This document shows positions 60,129-64,000 of a stretch of 64,000 bases of DNA, in pieces; position 1 is the stretch's first letter, and every line of letters starts with the position of its first letter. Under the pieces are notes generated by a model. The model was not told where the DNA came from. It made no database searches and worked only from the letters and a program-made list of their open reading frames with translations. This stretch comes from Thaumarchaeota archaeon CSP1-1. GTDB lineage: Archaea; Thermoproteota; Nitrososphaeria; Nitrososphaerales; Nitrosopumilaceae. The stretch is taken from contig LDXL01000001.1 in the NCBI GenBank assembly GCA_001443365.1, forward strand, positions 62,001-126,000, written 5' to 3'. Both the position numbers and the translations under genes were made by a program.

Positions 60129-60901
60129 AGTCTGATAACCTCAAGATTAGTATTATTTAGCATATCTAAAACTTTTTGTTTATTTTGTCCGAGTCCTTCC
60201 CAATCTAATAGTGCAGTTTTTGCCATGTTGTTTCTATCTAATATATGAGAAAAAAGTTCCTCGTCTAGAAAATCTAAAGCATGTTTTGGGATAACAGTGC
60301 CTAAAGCAAATTTACCGTGTATGAGTTCCTTTGTAAATTTGTCTGGATAATGGGTTCCGCCAAAACAAATAGCAACAGGATTTGATTTTTGTTCACTTTT
60401 CATTATCTCAACTACAATTTTTGCAATAGAATTACAAAGAATAGAGTCATTCCATTGTTTTTCTGTGGTTCCAATTTCTATGAATATGGATGGTTTGTTC
60501 AAATCAGTAGGACCGTGATGAGTCGCTTCAATAGTAATTTGAAACTCTGAAAAATCATTTCTGTTTTGCCATAGTTTTTGTAGATAAGATTTTTGGATAT
60601 GGGGATGTGGAATGGCAACTTGTCTATTATTTCCTCCAAACTTTGCTTCAGAAAAATTACCGGTACTGTGACAAGTAAGAGCTAAAACACCAGATTCAGC
60701 AGCATGTTTTGATAAAAATACAAATCCATCATATGAGAATTTTTCTTCAAGCCAATCAGCGGAAATTGCCGGGGTTGGGATTATTAGAAGATCAAAATAT
60801 TTACCTCGATAAATTTCTCCATCATTTTTCATTTCTTGTGATATGAATTTGGCCATGTTATGACCTGCTGGGTCATCTCGGTACGCAACTAGCAATTGCA
60901 T
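60125..60901 (-). CDS. dtdA: D-aminoacyl-tRNA deacylase (DTD2/GEK1)
   Basis: 258 aa. Family marks are YRDDPAGHNMAKFI near 7-20, VFLSKHAAESGVLALTCHSTGNFSEAKFGG near 81-110, TIEATHHGPTDLNKPSIFIEIGTTEKQW near 146-173 and CFGGTHYPDKFT near 202-213. It frees tRNAs charged with D-amino acids. Coupled with the methyltransferase-like gene downstream. Confidence 0.93.
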   Translation of the reverse strand: MQLLVAYRDDPAGHNMAKFISQEMKNDGEIYRGKYFDLLIIPTPAISADWLEEKFSYDGFVFLSKHAAESGVLALTCHSTGNFSEAKFGGNNRQVAIPHPHIQKSYLQKLWQNRNDFSEFQITIEATHHGPTDLNKPSIFIEIGTTEKQWNDSILCNSIAKIVVEIMKSEQKSNPVAICFGGTHYPDKFTKELIHGKFALGTVIPKHALDFLDEELFSHILDRNNMAKTALLDWEGLGQNKQKVLDMLNNTNLEVIRL

Positions 60902-60958
60902 TAGATAAAAGATATAAGGACACTTTATTAATCACAGGCATTGAACCTGAGAAATACC

Positions 60959-61114
60959 ATGCGAAATATGGTAAATACAATGAAACTTGCCAAAAAATCC
61001 GATAAAGATGACTATATGCAACATCTAAGATTGGTTTTTTTAGGAATGATTTCAATTGGCATTATTGGATTTATTATTCAATTCGTATTTTCTGTAGCAA
61101 CATTTGGACGTTAG
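60959..61114 (+). CDS. secE: Protein translocase subunit SecE
   Basis: 51 aa from ATG 60959 (a TTG at 60941 would add six residues). Amphipathic part KKSDKDDYMQHLRLVFLGM then one helix ISIGIIGFIIQFVFSVATFG, the SecE/Sec61-gamma pattern. It clamps SecY (48237). SecE-Spt5-L11 order is conserved, which supports this short gene. Six nt before spt5. Confidence 0.85.
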   Translation: MRNMVNTMKLAKKSDKDDYMQHLRLVFLGMISIGIIGFIIQFVFSVATFGR

Positions 61115-61120
61115 ATAAAA

Positions 61121-61645
61121 TTGACAGAAGAAACACATGAGATAGTAAAGGCAGATGAAGAACAACCTAGTGTAAAACAACCTACAACAAATTCAGGAAC
61201 AGATACCAAATCTCATCTTTTTGCAATTAGGACTACAGGTGGTCAAGAAAAAGTTGTACTTAACCTCTTACAAAATAGAGTAAATACAAAAAAAATCAAT
61301 ATTCAATCAGTATTGTTAATTGATAATTTGAAAGGATATGTAGTTCTAGAGGCTATTGATGCAAATGAGGCCTTTAATGCTATTCAAGGAGTGAGACATA
61401 TTCGCGGACAATTAAGAGGAGAGCTAGAATTCAAAGATATTGAGGGATATTTGGTAAAAAAATCTACGGTTTCAGAACTTGCTGTGGATAAGGTAGTAGA
61501 GATTATTGGTGGTCCGTTCAAAGGAATGAAGGCTACTGTTACAAGAGTGGATCACGATAAAGAGGAAGCTACAGTTATTTTGTTAGATGCACCATATCAG
61601 CTACCAGTTACGGTAGATGCAAACTACTTGAAGCTTAGTGCGTAG
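61121..61645 (+). CDS. spt5: Transcription elongation factor Spt5 (NusG family)
   Basis: 174 aa from TTG 61121. A polar acidic tail of about 28 residues precedes the NGN domain (about 30-112; FAIRTTGGQEKVVLNLLQNR and GYVVLEAIDANEAFNAIQGVRHIRG) and a KOW domain at 120-174 (VDKVVEIIGGPFKGMKATVTRVD). It clamps RNA polymerase on DNA together with Spt4. Confidence 0.94.
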   Translation: MTEETHEIVKADEEQPSVKQPTTNSGTDTKSHLFAIRTTGGQEKVVLNLLQNRVNTKKINIQSVLLIDNLKGYVVLEAIDANEAFNAIQGVRHIRGQLRGELEFKDIEGYLVKKSTVSELAVDKVVEIIGGPFKGMKATVTRVDHDKEEATVILLDAPYQLPVTVDANYLKLSA

Positions 61646-61673
61646 CAAGGATTAAATTTTCATTATAAAGTGT

Positions 61674-62162
61674 ATGAATATGGGAGAACTACAGAAAATT
61701 TCAGCATTGGTAACTGGAGGACAAGCATCTGCAGGTCCACCACTAGGTCCATCTCTAGGTCCCATGGGAGTTAACATAATGGAAGTGATTAACACAATAA
61801 ATGAAAAAACAAAAGATTTTGAGGGAATGAAGGTTCCTGTAATAGTTTCTGTTGATCCTGAGACCAAAAAATGGGAGATTGAAATAGGTATTCCTTCTGC
61901 AGCTGCGCTAATTCTTAAAGAAGCTGGAATTCAGAAGGGTTCTGGTACTTCAGGAACTAACTGGGTTGGAGATATTGGGATGGATGGAATCGTTAAGGTG
62001 GCCAAGACAAAATTTGAAAAATCCTATGCTAACTCTCTAAAATCCGCAGCAAAAGAGATAGTTGGTACATGTTTATGTTTAGGTATTAAAGTAGAAGGAA
62101 AAACACCCAAGGAGTTTACTGCAGAAATTAATGCTGGTAAATGGGATGAAAAATTTAAGTAA
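61674..62162 (+). CDS. rpl11: Ribosomal protein uL11
   Basis: 162 aa from ATG 61674 (ATG 61680 possible). ALVTGGQASAGPPLGPSLGPMGVNIMEVINTINEKTKDF near 11-49 is the N-terminal signature and KSAAKEIVGTCLCLGIKVEGK near 124-144 the C-terminal rRNA-binding part. In the L11-L1-L10 stalk cluster; here an Lrp gene on the other strand separates it from L1. Confidence 0.95.
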   Translation: MNMGELQKISALVTGGQASAGPPLGPSLGPMGVNIMEVINTINEKTKDFEGMKVPVIVSVDPETKKWEIEIGIPSAAALILKEAGIQKGSGTSGTNWVGDIGMDGIVKVAKTKFEKSYANSLKSAAKEIVGTCLCLGIKVEGKTPKEFTAEINAGKWDEKFK

Positions 62163-62169
62163 ATTATTT

Positions 62170-62622
62170 CTATGTAAGATAAACAGGATCTTTGTCGGTT
62201 TTTTGTAATTCAACAAATGTTTCAGTGTTTTGGATCCCATCAATTTTGCCAATTTTTTCAATAACAATAGTGTGTAATGCTTCTAGGTTTTTGGCATAAA
62301 CTCTTACTATAATATCAAATCTTCCAGTAACTTCAGAAATTGAAGCTATTTCTGCCGTTTCCATCAAAGCTTTATGAATTTGTTCTTTTAATTTAGGATC
62401 ACGGTTAATTCCAACAGAAGCCTTTACATCTATACCTAAAAGAGAATCATCAATAACTATGGTAAATTTTTTTATGAGTTTCTTTTTAACCAATCTTTTA
62501 ATTCGGCTATAGAGAACTGATGCATTAATGCCTAGTTTTTTTGAGAGATTTGGAACGGAAATACTAGCATCCTTAGTCAATTCAAAAAGTATTTTCATAT
62601 CCAAGTCATCATAACGGTGCAA
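62170..62622 (-). CDS. Lrp/AsnC-type transcription regulator
   Basis: 150 aa from TTG 62622; a later ATG would cut the first HTH helix. HTH domain first (LDMKILFELTKDASISVPNLSKKLGINASVLYSRIKRL), then a RAM/ActR ligand domain (KASVGINRDPKLKEQIHKALMETAEIASISEVTGRFDIIVRVY). It binds DNA as dimers or octamers and senses amino acids or effectors. It is inserted between L11 and L1. An inverted repeat (62698-62721) lies about 80 nt upstream. Confidence 0.92.
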   Translation of the reverse strand: MHRYDDLDMKILFELTKDASISVPNLSKKLGINASVLYSRIKRLVKKKLIKKFTIVIDDSLLGIDVKASVGINRDPKLKEQIHKALMETAEIASISEVTGRFDIIVRVYAKNLEALHTIVIEKIGKIDGIQNTETFVELQKTDKDPVYLT

Positions 62623-62697
62623 TGCTTAGGAAATTTTTTCTAATAGGTAATAAATGTAAGTTTTGTATATATTGTTCCTGTAATTTTCAGTTTATTA

Positions 62698-62721
62698 TTA
62701 GAAAAGAAGAAATTTTTCTAA
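62698..62721. promoter_or_regulatory. Inverted repeat between lrp and rpl1
   Basis: TTAGAAAA and TTTTCTAA arms with an 8-nt spacer lie in the divergent gap, about 76 nt from the Lrp start and 68 nt from the rpl1 ATG. Lrp proteins often bind AT-rich palindromes in their own promoters. Confidence 0.35.
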
Positions 62722-62788
62722 AACCTTTGATTTTTGCCTAGAACATCCCTAAACGATTTTAAGTAGGTTTTCCAGAAAATGTGGCGTA

Positions 62789-63442
62789 ATGATTACAGAA
62801 GCTCAACTAAAAGAAATGATAAAGGAAGCAAAATCTGCAGATAAGGAACGTAAATTTAAACAGTCCTTAGAATTGATTATGGTTTTCAAAGATATTGATG
62901 TAAAAAAAGGATTTTCTCTTAACGAAACAGTTCAGCTACCAAAAACAAATTCTCCAGCTGCAGTATGTGTTATGGCCTCTGGAGATATGGGATTAAAGGC
63001 AAAAAGTGCAAAGGCAGATAGAGTAATAGATAATGATGAATTAAATCGATTAGCAGCCAACAAAAGAGAATCCAGAAAAATGATTAATAGTTTTGATTTC
63101 TTTTTAGCAGACACTAAGCTTATGCCAGTAGTTGGTAAGGTATTAGGTCAAATCCTAGGTCCAAGAGGAAAGATGCCCATACCAGTTCCTTTCAATGCCC
63201 CCATAGAATCATTTCTTGATAGATTTAGATCTTCAGTCAGAGTTAAAGTTAAAAATTCATTATCAATGTCTTGTAAAATTGGAGATGAAACAATGGAAGA
63301 TTCTGACTTGGCATTAAATGCAAATGCTGTAGTAAGTGCAGTTGAAAAAAAATTACCCAACGGTGATAAAAATATCAAAAGAATTATGGTAAAGACTACA
63401 ATGGGTAAGATAAGCAAACAACCTCTGCTGGTGAAGAAGTAG
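62789..63442 (+). CDS. rpl1: Ribosomal protein uL1
   Basis: 217 aa. ERKFKQSLELIMVFKDIDVKKGFSLNETVQLP near 21-52 and VGKVLGQILGPRGKMPIPVPFNA near 114-136 are the markers. It is the L1-stalk protein and a translational repressor of its own operon in other archaea. Starts the L1-L10 part with its own promoter (GATTTTAAG about 62755). Confidence 0.95.
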   Translation: MITEAQLKEMIKEAKSADKERKFKQSLELIMVFKDIDVKKGFSLNETVQLPKTNSPAAVCVMASGDMGLKAKSAKADRVIDNDELNRLAANKRESRKMINSFDFFLADTKLMPVVGKVLGQILGPRGKMPIPVPFNAPIESFLDRFRSSVRVKVKNSLSMSCKIGDETMEDSDLALNANAVVSAVEKKLPNGDKNIKRIMVKTTMGKISKQPLLVKK

Positions 63443-63443
63443 A

Positions 63444-64000
63444 ATGCACGAAAATAGAACTAGATATCCTAAAAGAAAAACACAGTTGTATCAACAGCTT
63501 CAAGAAATGCCAACGAAATATGATGTGGTAGCACTTGTCCGAATGGAAAAAGTCAGATCTTCTCAGTTGTTACCTCTTAGAAAGAAATTCAAAGGGGAAG
63601 TTGAAATAATGAGTATTAAAGACAAGGTTGCAAAGAAAGCACTTGAAACTCTAGATATTCCAGGAATAAAAAATATTATTGAGGATCTTACTGGCCAATG
63701 CCTTTTCATGTTTACAAACATGTCACCTTTCAAGCTGAATGTATTACTTGGTAAAAATAAGATATTACTACTTGCACGAGCAGGAGATATTGCAAGTAAG
63801 GATATTGTTATTCCAGCAAAAAATACTGGAGTTGCACCTGGTCCTATTCTTACTGATTTTAAGGAAGCTGGAGTTCCGACAAAAATTGATCAAGGAACAA
63901 TTTGGATTACTAAAGATACTACTCCAGTCGAAAAAGGCGGAATTATTTCTCCAAAGTTGGCTACACTGCTAGGAAAACTTGACATAAAGGCAGTTGAAGC
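63444..64000 (+). CDS. rpl10: Ribosomal protein uL10/P0 (partial)
   Basis: Starts at ATG 63444, one nt after the L1 stop, and remains open to the right edge (185 codons seen). It begins MHENRTRYPKRKTQLYQQL, has the rRNA-binding LLPLRKKFKG and the block GDIASKDIVIPAKNTGVAPGPILTDFKEAGVPTKID typical of archaeal P0. The stalk tail that binds L12 lies beyond the window. Confidence 0.92.
   Translation, partial: MHENRTRYPKRKTQLYQQLQEMPTKYDVVALVRMEKVRSSQLLPLRKKFKGEVEIMSIKDKVAKKALETLDIPGIKNIIEDLTGQCLFMFTNMSPFKLNVLLGKNKILLLARAGDIASKDIVIPAKNTGVAPGPILTDFKEAGVPTKIDQGTIWITKDTTPVEKGGIISPKLATLLGKLDIKAVE

Noticed and set aside
1-64000. CRISPR array, prophage, insertion sequence or transposase
   Set aside because: No regularly spaced repeats, no phage structural genes and no transposase or integrase were seen; the only long repeat is the inverted zinc-finger gene pair.

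Overview
The window looks like chromosomal DNA of an ammonia-oxidising-type thaumarchaeon (Nitrososphaerota), probably of the low-GC Nitrosopumilus/Nitrosarchaeum kind. The grounds are AT-rich sequence, archaeal/eukaryal-type information genes (exosome Rrp4/Rrp41/Rrp42, SBDS, RpoD, aIF1A, Nob1, Pcc1, prefoldins, eL19, eL32, eL43), leaderless genes with TATA boxes about 25 nt before the start codon, and a class II tRNA-Ser with a canonical archaeal intron. No rRNA, insertion sequence, CRISPR array or provirus was seen. No ammonia monooxygenase or carbon-fixation marker lies in the window, so the lifestyle is inferred. The genus is a guess.

0-4.8 kb: a copper-handling block. A YHS-domain P1B ATPase (copA) diverges from a three-gene unit (TRASH-like Cys protein, Met-rich membrane-anchored repeat protein, small membrane protein), followed by a CBS/zinc-ribbon protein. 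Two near-identical copies of a 38-codon zinc-finger gene lie in inverted orientation at the two ends. The right copy has a 1-nt frameshift. A third, intact, diverged copy lies at 12.4 kb.

4.8-13.3 kb: a membrane spermidine-synthase-like protein, a SIMPL protein, a lone PLD-like domain, an EndA-like protein, uL16/L10e with an inverted repeat over its ribosome binding site, tRNA-Gly(GCC), a CPA2 antiporter and a family-5 uracil-DNA glycosylase. 13.3-14 kb is gene-poor and holds a candidate C/D box sRNA, a 14-bp palindrome and a tiny zinc-finger ORF.

14-25.5 kb: a coiled-coil protein, a GT2 glycan synthase, and a rhodanese / unknown / Sulfolobus-type ferredoxin operon. NAD kinase plus Nob1 and an XPF-type nuclease follow, then a dense RNA-processing operon (SBDS-Rrp4-Rrp41-Rrp42-eL43-Pcc1-prefoldin beta). 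25.5-32 kb: RpoD-L18e-L13-S9 plus a nucleotidyltransferase, then a four-gene operon with two different isopropylmalate isomerases in tandem.

32-45 kb: CofE, many small unknown genes (several Cys-rich zinc-binding miniproteins, a GIY-YIG-like protein, a tail-anchored protein), 2-oxoacid:ferredoxin oxidoreductase, a 2-hydroxyacid dehydrogenase, a second CBS-like paralog, an FAD oxidoreductase, aIF1A, a tiny Lys/Arg/Ala-rich protein under palindromic upstream elements, and the intron-bearing tRNA-Ser(GGA).

45-64 kb: a translation/secretion super-operon read leftward (prefoldin alpha-FtsY-ArgF-L18-S5-L30-L15-SecY-Adk-EMC3-like-Cmk-Cbf5), then SOD, a surface subtilase, PEP carboxykinase (ATP), eL32-eL19, a methyltransferase-like protein, D-aminoacyl-tRNA deacylase, and the SecE-Spt5-L11-L1-L10 cluster, which is interrupted by an Lrp-type regulator and cut by the right edge.
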